DNA from: Oscillospiraceae bacterium
GTDB lineage: Bacteria; Bacillota; Clostridia; Oscillospirales; Ruminococcaceae
DNA length: 64,000 bases
Direction of reading: 5' to 3'
Assembly: GCA_017505635.1 (NCBI GenBank)
Contig: JAFVOU010000034.1
Span: forward strand, 1 to 64,000
The number at the start of each line of letters is the position of its first letter. Within the stretch, counting starts at the first letter, position 1. Below the pieces are notes generated by a model. The model was not told the DNA's origin. It made no database searches and was given only the letters and a program-made list of their open reading frames with translations. Of the stretch, positions 51,556-60,206 are shown in pieces. Made by a program: the position numbers and the translations under genes.

Positions 51556-52608
51556 TTAACCTTTTGCGATATTTGCTGTAAGGTGGTCCAGTGTTTTGCT
51601 CTGGAGAACGATGAATTTTACAAAGTTTTCGCCGTAAACCTTTTCCACGTTGGAGTAGTCCTGACCGCCGAAGTATTCCTTGATGTCAGCTTTTTCCACT
51701 GTGATGCCTTCTTTTTCAGCAATAGCCTGTGTGATGCAAAGTTCTTTTGCTGCGCTTTCGATAACTTCTGCGTTGGATTTTGTAAATTCTTCAACTGTAC
51801 CCATACCGTACATTTCCAGAAGTTCTTCAAGTGTGATGCCGTAAGCTTCTGCCTGTGCTGTTGTTGTCATAACGATGTAGTCTGTCTGGAAATCAACAGC
51901 TGTCTGTGCAACAGGTTCCACTGTGGATTTTTCAAAGATTTCTGCATAAACAAAGTTGCCTGTCATCTGTGCGGACAGTGTTGCGATTGCCTGTTCTCTG
52001 AAAGCTTCCACTGTTTCGATGCCCTGGTCGCCAAGTGCATCTTTTACAACTTCGTCTGTAAGGTCTCTTGCAGCGATTGGTTCAACAAGATAGTTGATGA
52101 TAATCATAAATGTTGCATCTTTGCCTGCAAGTTCTGTGTTGTGGTAATCTTCAGGGAAGGTTACTTCGATGTCAAAGTCTTCGCCAACCTGGTGACCTAC
52201 AAGCTGCTGGAGGAAGTCGTCGATGTACTGTGTAACACCGATTGTTACTTCTGTGCCCATGCCGTTTGTGTCACCGCCAGGGAATGCAATGCCGTCGATG
52301 TAGCCAACATAGTCGATGTTGAGTGTTGCGCCGTCGTATACTTCGCCTTCGTAAACCTTCTGGCTTGGAAGCTGATAGTTCATCCATGCGGAAATTGCTG
52401 TTTCGTCAGGTGTGTGCTGGTCTGCAGGGATAACAAGGCTGTTGTAGTCAACAAGGTTAACTGCTGCTGTGTCAACGTCTTTGATGTAGCCTTTTTCGTC
52501 GATGTATCTGCTGAGTGTTGTGTCTTCCTTTGGCTGTGCGGAACAACCGAAAAGAGAGAGGGACAGAACAGCAGCCATGGAAAATGCTGTAAGTTTTTTA
52601 AGGTTCAT
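51556..52608 (-). CDS. Trigger factor-like FKBP lipoprotein (exported foldase)
   Basis: The 350-aa protein has a lipoprotein signal (LSLSLFGC, Cys22). An FKBP-type prolyl isomerase domain follows (DGATLNIDYVGYIDGIAFPGG and VTIGVTQYIDDFLQQLVGHQVGEDFDIEVTFPEDY, cited in part by its VGHQVGE and FPEDY motifs). The C-terminal region resembles trigger factor (ALGDQGIETVEAFRE, IAEKEGITVEKADIKEY). The ribosome-binding domain of trigger factor is missing, so it acts outside the membrane, probably as a foldase for secreted proteins, like PrsA in bacilli. It is strongly expressed by promoter quality (TTGCAA-17-TATAAT). GGAGAATAAAA precedes the ATG. Confidence 0.9.
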   Translation of the reverse strand: MNLKKLTAFSMAAVLSLSLFGCSAQPKEDTTLSRYIDEKGYIKDVDTAAVNLVDYNSLVIPADQHTPDETAISAWMNYQLPSQKVYEGEVYDGATLNIDYVGYIDGIAFPGGDTNGMGTEVTIGVTQYIDDFLQQLVGHQVGEDFDIEVTFPEDYHNTELAGKDATFMIIINYLVEPIAARDLTDEVVKDALGDQGIETVEAFREQAIATLSAQMTGNFVYAEIFEKSTVEPVAQTAVDFQTDYIVMTTTAQAEAYGITLEELLEMYGMGTVEEFTKSNAEVIESAAKELCITQAIAEKEGITVEKADIKEYFGGQDYSNVEKVYGENFVKFIVLQSKTLDHLTANIAKG

Positions 52609-52636
52609 TTTTATTCTCCTCTATTTTCAAATATAA

Positions 52637-52699
52637 ATTATATTCGCATTATATTCGCAATATGAAATACATTATATATTCGCAAAGGGCAAATTGCAA
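52637..52699 (-). promoter_or_regulatory. Promoter and tandem 11-base repeats before the foldase gene
   Basis: On the minus strand TTGCAA (52694-52699), 17 bases, TATAAT (52671-52676). Two exact tandem copies of the 11-mer GCGAATATAAT (52648-52658 and 52637-52647) follow, and a 13-base variant covers the -10 (52671-52683). The copies could be repeated -10-like elements or an operator array. Confidence 0.65.
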
Positions 52700-52753
52700 C
52701 TGATTTCACACAATTGCCACAGTAAAAAGCTGGTTTATGCTGATAAATCTGTG

Positions 52754-52783
52754 TTGAAACACGGTATATTGTTGTGTTATACT
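52754..52783 (+). promoter_or_regulatory. Candidate promoter of the first GT2 gene
   Basis: TTGAAA (52754-52759), 18 bases, TATACT (52778-52783), 45 bases before the start codon. Confidence 0.5.
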
Positions 52784-52827
52784 TTATTTTAGGTAAATAT
52801 GTAAATTTTTATATAAAGGAGCTATCT

Positions 52828-54651
52828 ATGGATATTCAGGACAGCCCATTGAGGTTTTTAAAACGCAATCTCAACCCGGGCCGCGTGGCACATCTTGCAA
52901 AACGCGGTTTCAACTCCATTAAAAACGAAGGCCTTGAGGCAACCGGCCGCAAGGTGCAGTTCCGCGTTAACCTTATGCTTAAAAGGGACGTGTGGCAGTT
53001 CCGCAGTGATATTCCTCTTAAAAGGGAACTTAAGGAACAGCGCATTACAAAGTTTGAGTATATGCCAAAAATAAGCATTGTGGTGCCGCTGTACAACACA
53101 CCGAAAAAATTTCTTAAAGAAATGGTGGAAAGTGTTGAAAACCAGAGCTATACCAACTGGCAGCTTGTGCTGGTGAATGCAAGCGGCAGCTATCCCGAAA
53201 TTGAGGAAAAGGCCGCAAAGGATGACCGCATAACCTATGTTGTTATGGAAAAAAACCTTGGCATTGCCGAAAACACAAACTTTGGCTTTAAACACTGCAC
53301 AGGGGACTATATTGCACTGCTTGACCACGATGATGTTATATTGCCAAATGCACTTTATGAAAATGTAAAGGCAATCAACGACCATGGGGCAGATGTGCTT
53401 TACAGCGACGAAATCACCCTTGACGGCAACCTTGAACATCTTATACAGTTCCATTTCAAAATCAACTATGCACCTGATTTTCTGCGCGGTGTAAACTATA
53501 TCACACATTTCCTTGTATTTAAGAGAGAACTTGCCGAAAAGGTTGGTTTTTACGAAGACAAGGCCTTTGACGGTGCACAGGACTTTGACCTGACCTTGCG
53601 CCTTTGCGAACAGGCACAGTGTGTTTATCACATTCCAAAGGTTCTCTACTACTGGCGCGGTCACGCAGGCAGCACCGCAAATGATATGAGTGCAAAGATG
53701 TATGCCTTTGAAGCAGGCAGGGCAGCAATTGCCGCACATCTTGAAAGGGTGGGGCTTAAAGGCGAGGTTTCAATCCAGAAATGGCCGGGCAGCTACCGCG
53801 TTAAATACGAAATCAGCGGCAACCCGAAAATCAGCGTGATTATCCCTAACAAGGACAATATCGAAGACCTTGACCGCTGTCTTGCTTCCATAAAGGAAAA
53901 AGGCGGCTGGGACAATGTGGAAGTTATCGTTGTGGAAAACAACAGCACCGAACAGTCCACCTTTGAATATTACGAAAAGGCACTTAAAGAGTACGACAAC
54001 CTGCAGGTTGTATATTACGAAGGCGGTTTCAACTTCAGCGCTATCTGCAACTTTGGTGCACAGTATGCAACCGGCGACCATATTCTGCTGCTTAACAACG
54101 ACGTTGAGTTTACAAGCGAAGATTTTCTTGTTGAAATGCTTATGTTCAGCCAGAGAGCAGACGTCGGCGCAGTTGGTGCAAAACTGTACTATCCTGACGG
54201 CACTCTGCAGCACGCAGGTGTTATCATAGGCATAAACGGCAGCGCAGGCCACAGCCACAAAGGTTTGCACAATGCAAAGGACAACACGGGGGATATGTAC
54301 CGCCTTGTTACCGCACAGAACTATATGGCGGTTACAGGTGCCTGCCTTATGGTAAAGACAGAACTTTACAACAGGTACAAGCTGGACGAAGAAAACTTTG
54401 CCGTTGCATACAATGACATTGATTTCTGCTTAAGAATGTATGATGACGGATTGCTGAATGTGTTTACACCTTATGCAGAGGGCTTCCACTACGAAAGCAA
54501 GTCCCGCGGCAGTGACACAGACAAACCAAACCCGCGCTATGAGGGCGAAAAGGCACGTTTTGCCGCCAAATGGCAGAAATATTTCAACTGGGGCGACCAT
54601 TATTACAATCCGCATTTCACACTGTTGTACGAAAATTACGGATATAAATAA
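52828..54651 (+). CDS. Two-domain GT2 glycosyltransferase (first paralogue)
   Basis: The 607-aa cytoplasmic enzyme has two GT-A domains. The first begins at PKISIVVPLYNT with the metal motif LLDHDD; the second begins at PKISVIIPNKDN with LLNNDV, and ends in DIDFCLRMYDDG. The pattern matches RgpF-like and O-antigen rhamnosyl- or glucosyltransferases that assemble alternating residues of a glycan. The start at 52828 follows AAAGGAGCTATCT; the upstream ATG at 52774 lies in the promoter. Its paralogue follows after 126 bases, separated by a hairpin repeat. Together they may build the backbone exported by the ABC pair at 44-45.6 kb. Confidence 0.92.
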   Translation: MDIQDSPLRFLKRNLNPGRVAHLAKRGFNSIKNEGLEATGRKVQFRVNLMLKRDVWQFRSDIPLKRELKEQRITKFEYMPKISIVVPLYNTPKKFLKEMVESVENQSYTNWQLVLVNASGSYPEIEEKAAKDDRITYVVMEKNLGIAENTNFGFKHCTGDYIALLDHDDVILPNALYENVKAINDHGADVLYSDEITLDGNLEHLIQFHFKINYAPDFLRGVNYITHFLVFKRELAEKVGFYEDKAFDGAQDFDLTLRLCEQAQCVYHIPKVLYYWRGHAGSTANDMSAKMYAFEAGRAAIAAHLERVGLKGEVSIQKWPGSYRVKYEISGNPKISVIIPNKDNIEDLDRCLASIKEKGGWDNVEVIVVENNSTEQSTFEYYEKALKEYDNLQVVYYEGGFNFSAICNFGAQYATGDHILLLNNDVEFTSEDFLVEMLMFSQRADVGAVGAKLYYPDGTLQHAGVIIGINGSAGHSHKGLHNAKDNTGDMYRLVTAQNYMAVTGACLMVKTELYNRYKLDEENFAVAYNDIDFCLRMYDDGLLNVFTPYAEGFHYESKSRGSDTDKPNPRYEGEKARFAAKWQKYFNWGDHYYNPHFTLLYENYGYK

Positions 54652-54671
54652 AAGTCTGTACAACTTTTATC

Positions 54672-54743
54672 TGTAGGGGACGGCCTCCCGGACGTCCCGC
54701 ACAGTTTTCACCACACGGGCTGTCGGGGACGCCAGCCCCTACA
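54672..54743. repeat. Palindromic element with TGTAGGGG/CCCCTACA ends (family D, long form)
   Basis: A 72-base element between the two GT2 genes with terminal inverted repeats TGTAGGGG (54672-54679) and CCCCTACA (54736-54743). A GGACGTCC-rich interior has further hairpin potential (CGGACGTCCCG). Confidence 0.75.
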
Positions 54744-54777
54744 ATATATTGACGATAAATATCAAAAGGATTTATCT

Positions 54778-56589
54778 ATGATACTTAAAATTAGACGAAT
54801 TAAAGAACTTATCGCTCTGTTTTTTGAATATGTAAAGACAGAGGGCCTTGGCGGCACAACAAAAAGGGCAATAGGATTTTTCCAGCGCAGAATGAAGGCA
54901 AAAAAAGGCCGTTTTCTGCCGCCGAAAGATGCCCTTGAAAGACAGAAAAGCTATAAATGCCAGTCGGTAAAGGACGGCACAATCAGCATTGTTACTCCGC
55001 TGTTCAACACCGACAAAAAACACCTTGCGGAATATGTGCAGAGTTTTTTTAACCAAAGCTATCAGTACGGTCAGCTTTGCCTTGCCGATGCAAGTGACGA
55101 TGCACACAGCTATGTGGGCGAATATATCCGCTCTCTTGGCAGCGAAAAAATAAAATATGTAAAGCTGGATAAAAACTACGGCATTGCAGGCAACCAGCAG
55201 AAGGCAATTGACCTTGCAGAGGGCGAATACATCTGCCTTTGTGACCACGATGATATCATAAGCCCTGATGCTCTGTATCAGATGGCAAAGGCCATTGACG
55301 AAACCGGGGCAGATTTTATCTACAGCGATGAGGCACTGTTTGACACCGACTGGACAAACCCGATTGTTGCCCATTTTAAACCCGACTACAGCTATTACTA
55401 TCTGACCAACTGCAACTACATCTGCCACCTTGCATGTATCCGCAAATCCGTTTACGAAGCTGTGGGCGGATTGAACGATGACTACAACGGCGCACAGGAC
55501 CACGACCTGTTTCTTAAAATAAGCGAAATCGAAGGTGTAAAAATCCACCATATCCCTAAAGTGCTTTACTACTGGCGTGTACACGCACAGAGCACAAGCG
55601 GCGGTGTGGATGCAAAACCTTATGTAACCGCAAATGCAATCCGCGCCCTTGACGACCACCTTGCACGAGTGGGCATTAAAGGCAAGGCAACCACAGGTAT
55701 GTTTGGTTCCACCTACAAAATTGACTACGAACTGACAAGCACACCGCTTGTTTCCATTATTATTCCAAACAAGGACCATATCGACGACCTTGACAAATGC
55801 CTTGAAAGCCTTTACGGAAAGACAACCTATAAAAACTTTGAGGTTATTGTGTGCGAAAACAACTCCACTGAAGAAAGCACCTTTGAGTACTATAAAAAGG
55901 CAGAGGCTGAACACGACAACCTTAAAGTGGTTTATTACAAAGGCGGTTTCAACTTCAGCGCCATAAACAACTTTGCAATAAAACAGGCAAAGGGCGATAT
56001 GTACCTTATGCTTAATAACGATATCGAAATTATCAACGGCGAATGGCTGAGTGAAATGGTGAGCCTTGCAATTCAGCCAAATGTTGGCATTGTCGGCGCA
56101 ATGCTGTACTACCCTGATGACACTGTGCAGCACGCAGGTGTTATCACAGGTCTGGGCGGCTTTGCAGGCCACAGCCACAAGTACCACCGCAGAGGCAAAA
56201 GCGGTTATATGTTCCGCCTTAGCTGCGTGCAGAACCTGAGCTGTGTAACCGCTGCAAACCTGCTTGTTACAAAAGAAGCCTTTGATGCAGCCGAAGGCCT
56301 TGACGAAGAATTTACCGTTGCATTCAACGATGTGGACTTTTGCCTGCGCATACGCGATATGGGCTGGCAGGTGCTGTTTACACCTTATGCAATGGCTTAT
56401 CACCACGAAAGCAAAAGCCGCGGCAGCGACAAGAAAGGCGAAAAGAAGGAACGCTTTGAAGGCGAACGCAACCGCCTGCAGAACCGCCACGGAAAAGGCC
56501 TGCTGCGAGACCCGTTCTACAATCCTAACCTTACTCTTGATATGGAAGATTTCAGCGAATCAAGGGTTCTGCCAAAATACGAAGAATAA
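54778..56589 (+). CDS. Two-domain GT2 glycosyltransferase (second paralogue)
   Basis: The 603-aa protein has the same two-domain plan as the gene before it: GTISIVTPLFNT with LCDHDD, then PLVSIIIPNKDH with LNNDIEI, and DVDFCLRIRDMG. Conserved stretches such as YYKGGFNFSAINNFA and QHAGVITGLGGFAGHSHK show that the pair arose by duplication, but the first 80 residues differ (charged RRMKAKKGRFLPP), so acceptor or linkage specificity may differ. AAAGGATTTATCT precedes the ATG. A terminator follows at 56604. The short spacer suggests joint transcription with the first paralogue. Confidence 0.92.
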   Translation: MILKIRRIKELIALFFEYVKTEGLGGTTKRAIGFFQRRMKAKKGRFLPPKDALERQKSYKCQSVKDGTISIVTPLFNTDKKHLAEYVQSFFNQSYQYGQLCLADASDDAHSYVGEYIRSLGSEKIKYVKLDKNYGIAGNQQKAIDLAEGEYICLCDHDDIISPDALYQMAKAIDETGADFIYSDEALFDTDWTNPIVAHFKPDYSYYYLTNCNYICHLACIRKSVYEAVGGLNDDYNGAQDHDLFLKISEIEGVKIHHIPKVLYYWRVHAQSTSGGVDAKPYVTANAIRALDDHLARVGIKGKATTGMFGSTYKIDYELTSTPLVSIIIPNKDHIDDLDKCLESLYGKTTYKNFEVIVCENNSTEESTFEYYKKAEAEHDNLKVVYYKGGFNFSAINNFAIKQAKGDMYLMLNNDIEIINGEWLSEMVSLAIQPNVGIVGAMLYYPDDTVQHAGVITGLGGFAGHSHKYHRRGKSGYMFRLSCVQNLSCVTAANLLVTKEAFDAAEGLDEEFTVAFNDVDFCLRIRDMGWQVLFTPYAMAYHHESKSRGSDKKGEKKERFEGERNRLQNRHGKGLLRDPFYNPNLTLDMEDFSESRVLPKYEE

Positions 56590-56603
56590 AACACAGACCA
56601 TAT

Positions 56604-56640
56604 TTACCGCTGTGCAGTATTGCACGGCGGTAATTTTTTT
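56604..56640 (+). terminator. Terminator of the GT2 pair
   Basis: Arms TTACCGC/GCGGTAA and GTGCA/TGCAC, then TTTTTTT, 14 bases after the stop. Confidence 0.9.
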
Positions 56641-56727
56641 AAAAAATATATTTTTCTGTGTTTTGCCCATAACTGTTCTGTGCAGACATATCCGATTTTG
56701 TGCAATTAGTTCGGTTTGTCCGTTTTA

Positions 56728-56877
56728 TTAGTATATACTAACCATAAAAAACTTAATATTTGTGCGGTTTTTCCCTGTTTTGCCGCCTGTATTTTGCTAA
56801 AAATTTATTGCTGTTTTACGACAATTTATTAGTATCTACTAACACGATTTGACAAATTATCCTTCTGCATATATAAT
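56728..56877 (+). promoter_or_regulatory. Consensus promoter with two palindromic operator-like sites
   Basis: TTGACA (56849-56854), 17-base spacer and TATAAT (56872-56877) form a consensus sigma-A promoter. The palindrome TTAGTATCTACTAA (56829-56842) ends 6 bases before the -35. A perfect 14-base palindrome TTAGTATATACTAA (56728-56741) sits 101 bases upstream of it. The pair suggests a dimeric regulator, possibly looping between sites. The gap 56641-56968 holds nothing else. Confidence 0.7.
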
Positions 56878-56968
56878 GTAAATACATAAATTTACAGAAG
56901 CCGGGTTGCTGCACTGCCGCAGTCCGCATAAACTTTTGGTTTCATCTTTGCAGACCTGCAGTCTTTAA

Positions 56969-57922
56969 ATGCAAAAAAGGATAAGCGAGGAAAGAGTCTT
57001 GTATATAGGAAGTGTCAGATTTTATAAACACCTGATATTGTCCACCGTAGCACTTATGATTGTTGTGCCTACTGTGCTGGCATTTTATTTTGGTGTTCAG
57101 AATCACAGAAACAAGGCCCTTGCCGAGGAGTACAAAAACCACCTTGCCACCTCTACTCTGCCGCAGATGGAGTATCTTACCGGCGTTGACTACACCGAGG
57201 TTATCACCGTGCCAAGCTTCGGCTATCAGGAGGATTATCCGGACCTGTATGTGGAGGAAAAACCACAGTTCAAAACTGTTGAAAGCGAAAAACCTGTGGT
57301 ATATCTGACCTTTGATGACGGCCCTTCCGCCAACACCGAAACCGTGCTGGATATCCTTAAAGCCAACGGCATCAAAGCCACCTTCTTTGTGGTTAACAAC
57401 GATATCGAGGCACACCAGCATCTGTACAAACGAATTGTTGATGAAGGCCACACCCTTGGCATACATACCTATTCCCACCAGTACAACAAAATTTACAGTT
57501 CGGTGGATGAATACCTTGCCGACTTCAATATGATATTTGAAAAGGTTTACAGCATAACGGGTGTTAAGCCGACTATCTTCCGTTTTCCGGGTGGCAGTAT
57601 AAATACCTATAACCAGAACTTTTACCGCCAACTTATCGCCGAGATGCTGCGCCGCGGTTTTGTGTACTACGACTGGAATGTTTCCAGCGGTGACGCAGGT
57701 GTAACCTATACAAGCGCCGCAATACACAGCGCCGTGCTTAACGGCATAGGCAGCAAAAGCAAAAGCATTGTGCTGATGCACGACTCTTCCACCAAGCATG
57801 CAACGGTGGGTGCATTACAGAGCATTATCGATGCACTTAAAGAAACCCACGAATTCCGTCCCCTCGACAACACTGTGGAACCGACGGTTTTCACCTACAA
57901 GGACAACAGCGTAGGAAATTAG
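56969..57922 (+). CDS. Polysaccharide deacetylase (CE4, NodB domain)
   Basis: The protein (317 aa from the ATG) has one membrane segment (about residues 21-43), a short linker, and a CE4 domain with TFDDGPS, the metal ligands HTYSHQY, RFPGGS, DWNVSSGD and VLMHDS. It should deacetylate peptidoglycan or another N-acetylated surface glycan outside the membrane. The ATG at 56969 has no good ribosome binding site. An in-frame TTG at 56999 is preceded at 8 bases by GCGAGG and would give a 307-aa protein starting just before the membrane segment, so either start is possible. A consensus promoter with palindromic sites controls it. Confidence 0.92.
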   Translation: MQKRISEERVLYIGSVRFYKHLILSTVALMIVVPTVLAFYFGVQNHRNKALAEEYKNHLATSTLPQMEYLTGVDYTEVITVPSFGYQEDYPDLYVEEKPQFKTVESEKPVVYLTFDDGPSANTETVLDILKANGIKATFFVVNNDIEAHQHLYKRIVDEGHTLGIHTYSHQYNKIYSSVDEYLADFNMIFEKVYSITGVKPTIFRFPGGSINTYNQNFYRQLIAEMLRRGFVYYDWNVSSGDAGVTYTSAAIHSAVLNGIGSKSKSIVLMHDSSTKHATVGALQSIIDALKETHEFRPLDNTVEPTVFTYKDNSVGN

Positions 57923-57980
57923 TTACAAGCAAAATTCCATTTATATATTCATTAAGATTTTTATGAGGAGGGTGCCCCCT

Positions 57981-58631
57981 ATGGCAAATAAAGAAACAAG
58001 CAATTTCAAACAGGCTCTCAACGAGCTGCTTGCAGGCAAAATCACAACAGACGAACCTGCAAAAACAGAACCTGTAAAAGCTGAACCTGTAAAAGCTGAA
58101 CCTGTAAAAAAAGAAGAACCAAAACCGGCAGTGACTTCCACATTCTTTAAAGAAGAAAGTGCAGAAGATATCGTTAACCAGATTCAGTCTGATATTTTCA
58201 GCGAACCTGCAGCAGCTGCAGACGAAGGCGAAGAAACAGTTATCAGCAAAACTGTTGTTATCGAAGGCAACGTGCGCACAACAAGCAAGCTGACAATCAA
58301 CGGCGAAGTAACAGGCAACGTTATCTCCACAGCAGACCTTGTTATCACAGGCAAGGTTGGCGGCTCTATCCAGGGCAGCAGAATCAAGCTTAACCAGTGC
58401 GAAATCAACGATACCGTTACTGCAACAAGCGAAATTGTTATCTCTCCTAACAGTGTTATCAACGGCGATGTAAAAGCCGGCACAATTGTAAGTGAAGGCA
58501 GCATCAACGGCAACATCAGCGCTGACAGCGTTACACTTTCAAACAGCAGCAAAACCGTTGGGGATATCAGCTGCAAAACAATCCGCATCCATGAAGGCGC
58601 TTCCCTCAAAGGTAAGCTGGAAACAATCTAA
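57981..58631 (+). CDS. Bactofilin (polymer-forming cytoskeletal protein)
   Basis: The 216-aa protein has a flexible N-terminal part with repeated KTEPVKAEPVKAEPVKKEEP, then a bactofilin core of short beta strands (residues about 90-200) with the regular pattern VVIEGNV, LTINGEVTGNV, LVITGKVGGSI, VINGDVKAG, SINGNISAD. Bactofilins polymerise without nucleotide into filaments that position wall enzymes. Its place 58 bases after the deacetylase and the shared direction suggest a link to local wall modification. AGGAGG lies 9 bases before the ATG at 57981. A strong terminator follows. Confidence 0.92.
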   Translation: MANKETSNFKQALNELLAGKITTDEPAKTEPVKAEPVKAEPVKKEEPKPAVTSTFFKEESAEDIVNQIQSDIFSEPAAAADEGEETVISKTVVIEGNVRTTSKLTINGEVTGNVISTADLVITGKVGGSIQGSRIKLNQCEINDTVTATSEIVISPNSVINGDVKAGTIVSEGSINGNISADSVTLSNSSKTVGDISCKTIRIHEGASLKGKLETI

Positions 58632-58666
58632 GCGGAAATTGTACATATAATCCGACAAATTAAACC

Positions 58667-58710
58667 TGCACAGCGGCGTCCATAATAAAGATACTGCTGT
58701 GCATTTTTTT
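58667..58710 (+). terminator. Terminator of the bactofilin gene
   Basis: Perfect 8-bp stem TGCACAGC/GCTGTGCA with a 21-base loop, then TTTTTTT. Confidence 0.8.
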
Positions 58711-58724
58711 AACGAGGTTTATCT

Positions 58725-59882
58725 GTGAAAAACAAAGTATTTTTAAACATTCTGACTGTGGCGCTGTGCACCGTTATGCTGGTGCTGGGCAACCGTATTG
58801 CCACTTTGGGCACACCGCTGCAGAATGTGGGTGCAACCACCGTTTCGGAGGAAATGAAGGTTGTAAACATTATTGATGATGCATACGAAAACACCCTTTA
58901 CGCCGATTATCCCGACGCCCGCGGCGAAAGCATTGTGCTGTTTGAAGGGGAATTTACCAAAGGTTACAAAAAAGGCACTGTGGAAAAGGCTGTGCAGCGT
59001 GTGGACAACCTTTATGCCATAGAGATGCGGCAGGTGGAGGTTGGTGACAAGGTTGTGGTTTACCGCAACCCCGACCCTATGATTGAGGTGGACTATATGT
59101 TTGCCGAATTCAACCGCGTGCCTGTGCTGTTTTTCTTTGCGGGGCTGTTCTGCCTTGTGCTGCTTGTCTTTGGCAGGTGGCAGGGCTTTAAAACACTTAT
59201 CTCCCTTGTGCTTACCATAGCAAGTATTTTTGTGGTGTTTATCCCCGCTGTGCTGCGCTATGGCAATGTATATGTGTGGAGCATTATTACCTGCTGTTAT
59301 ATTATCCTTATGACATTACTTATAGTTATCGGCTGGACACGCAAAAGTGCCGCCGCAATTATAGGCTGTGTATCGGGTGTTGTTACCTGCGGTATCATTG
59401 TGCTTATCTGCGATATCTTTCTCAACCTTACAGGCCTTGTGGACGAAAACGCCCTCTATCTGCTTATGCTTGATGCAGAACACCCAATCAGCATCAAAGC
59501 GGTGGTTTTTGCCGCTATCATCATCGGTGCTGTTGGTGCGGTTATGGACGTGGCAATGGATATTGCATCTGCCCTTAACGAAATCAGGGAACAGGTGCCT
59601 GACATAACAAAAATGCAGATGGTTAAAAGCGGTTTTACAATCGGCCGCGACATTATCGGCACAATGGCAAACACACTTATACTTGCATATATCGGTTCCT
59701 CACTTTCCGTTACACTGCTTATGGCAGCAGGCAACCCGTCGCTGCTGTATCTGTTCAACACCGAGATGATTGTTGTGGAACTGCTGCAGGCAATTGCAGG
59801 CAGCTTTGGCATGCTGATGACCATTCCGCTGACAAGCTTTGTCTGCGGTGTGCTGTATACCGGCAAAAAAGAAGATGCATAG
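58725..59882 (+). CDS. YibE/F family membrane protein (GTG start)
   Basis: The 385-aa protein has a signal-like N-terminal segment, an extracytoplasmic region to about residue 130, then seven or eight membrane segments with the YibE/F stretches FGRWQGFKTLISLVLT, GAVGAVMDVAMDIASAL and SGFTIGRDIIGTMANTLILAY. YibE/F proteins of Firmicutes often occur as pairs; here there is only one. Their function is unknown, with transport suggested. The start is GTG at 58725 with ACGAGGTTT upstream; no ATG fits better. Confidence 0.9.
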   Translation: MKNKVFLNILTVALCTVMLVLGNRIATLGTPLQNVGATTVSEEMKVVNIIDDAYENTLYADYPDARGESIVLFEGEFTKGYKKGTVEKAVQRVDNLYAIEMRQVEVGDKVVVYRNPDPMIEVDYMFAEFNRVPVLFFFAGLFCLVLLVFGRWQGFKTLISLVLTIASIFVVFIPAVLRYGNVYVWSIITCCYIILMTLLIVIGWTRKSAAAIIGCVSGVVTCGIIVLICDIFLNLTGLVDENALYLLMLDAEHPISIKAVVFAAIIIGAVGAVMDVAMDIASALNEIREQVPDITKMQMVKSGFTIGRDIIGTMANTLILAYIGSSLSVTLLMAAGNPSLLYLFNTEMIVVELLQAIAGSFGMLMTIPLTSFVCGVLYTGKKEDA

Positions 59883-59937
59883 TATATAACCCAGGCAGTT
59901 ATATACCATGCATCAATATCATCAGAGAAAAGCAACT

Positions 59938-60056
59938 GTTGTTCCGGACATATATCAGTTTATTCCGGACACATATCGGTTGTTCTGAACATATATCGAT
60001 TATTCCGAATATATCAATTTATTCCGGACATATATCGGTTTATTCCGAAATCACAT
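59938..60056 (+). repeat. Tandem repeats of about 21 bases
   Basis: Six consecutive units of 18-21 bases based on GTTTATTCCGGACATATAT plus CG or CA. Units start at 59938, 59958, 59979, 59999, 60017 and 60038; the last is incomplete. The spacing equals two helical turns. No protein is encoded. The unit has a TTCCGGA palindromic core that could bind a regulator. Confidence 0.8.
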
Positions 60057-60084
60057 ATTTTCTGTCATTCTGACATTATTTTCT

Positions 60085-60190
60085 GTCATTCTGAGCAAAG
60101 CGAAGAACCCCTCTGTCAGCGCAGTACAGCGGCTGGCACAATCCTGTACAGGGCACAGGATTCTTCGGGGTTTACACTCCTCAGAATGAC
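60085..60190 (+). repeat. Family C MITE-like element, copy C4
   Basis: Exact terminal inverted repeats GTCATTCTGAG (60085-60095) and CTCAGAATGAC (60180-60190) with a partial extra left end at 60063-60073. The interior keeps CGAAGAA...TTCTTCG arms. It is immediately next to the tandem repeats and ends 16 bases from the MFS stop codon. Confidence 0.85.
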
Positions 60191-60206
60191 ATATTTTTTT
60201 GCGCCT

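Noticed and set aside
59938-60056. CRISPR array
   Set aside because: Units are contiguous, with no unique spacers, and there are no cas genes.
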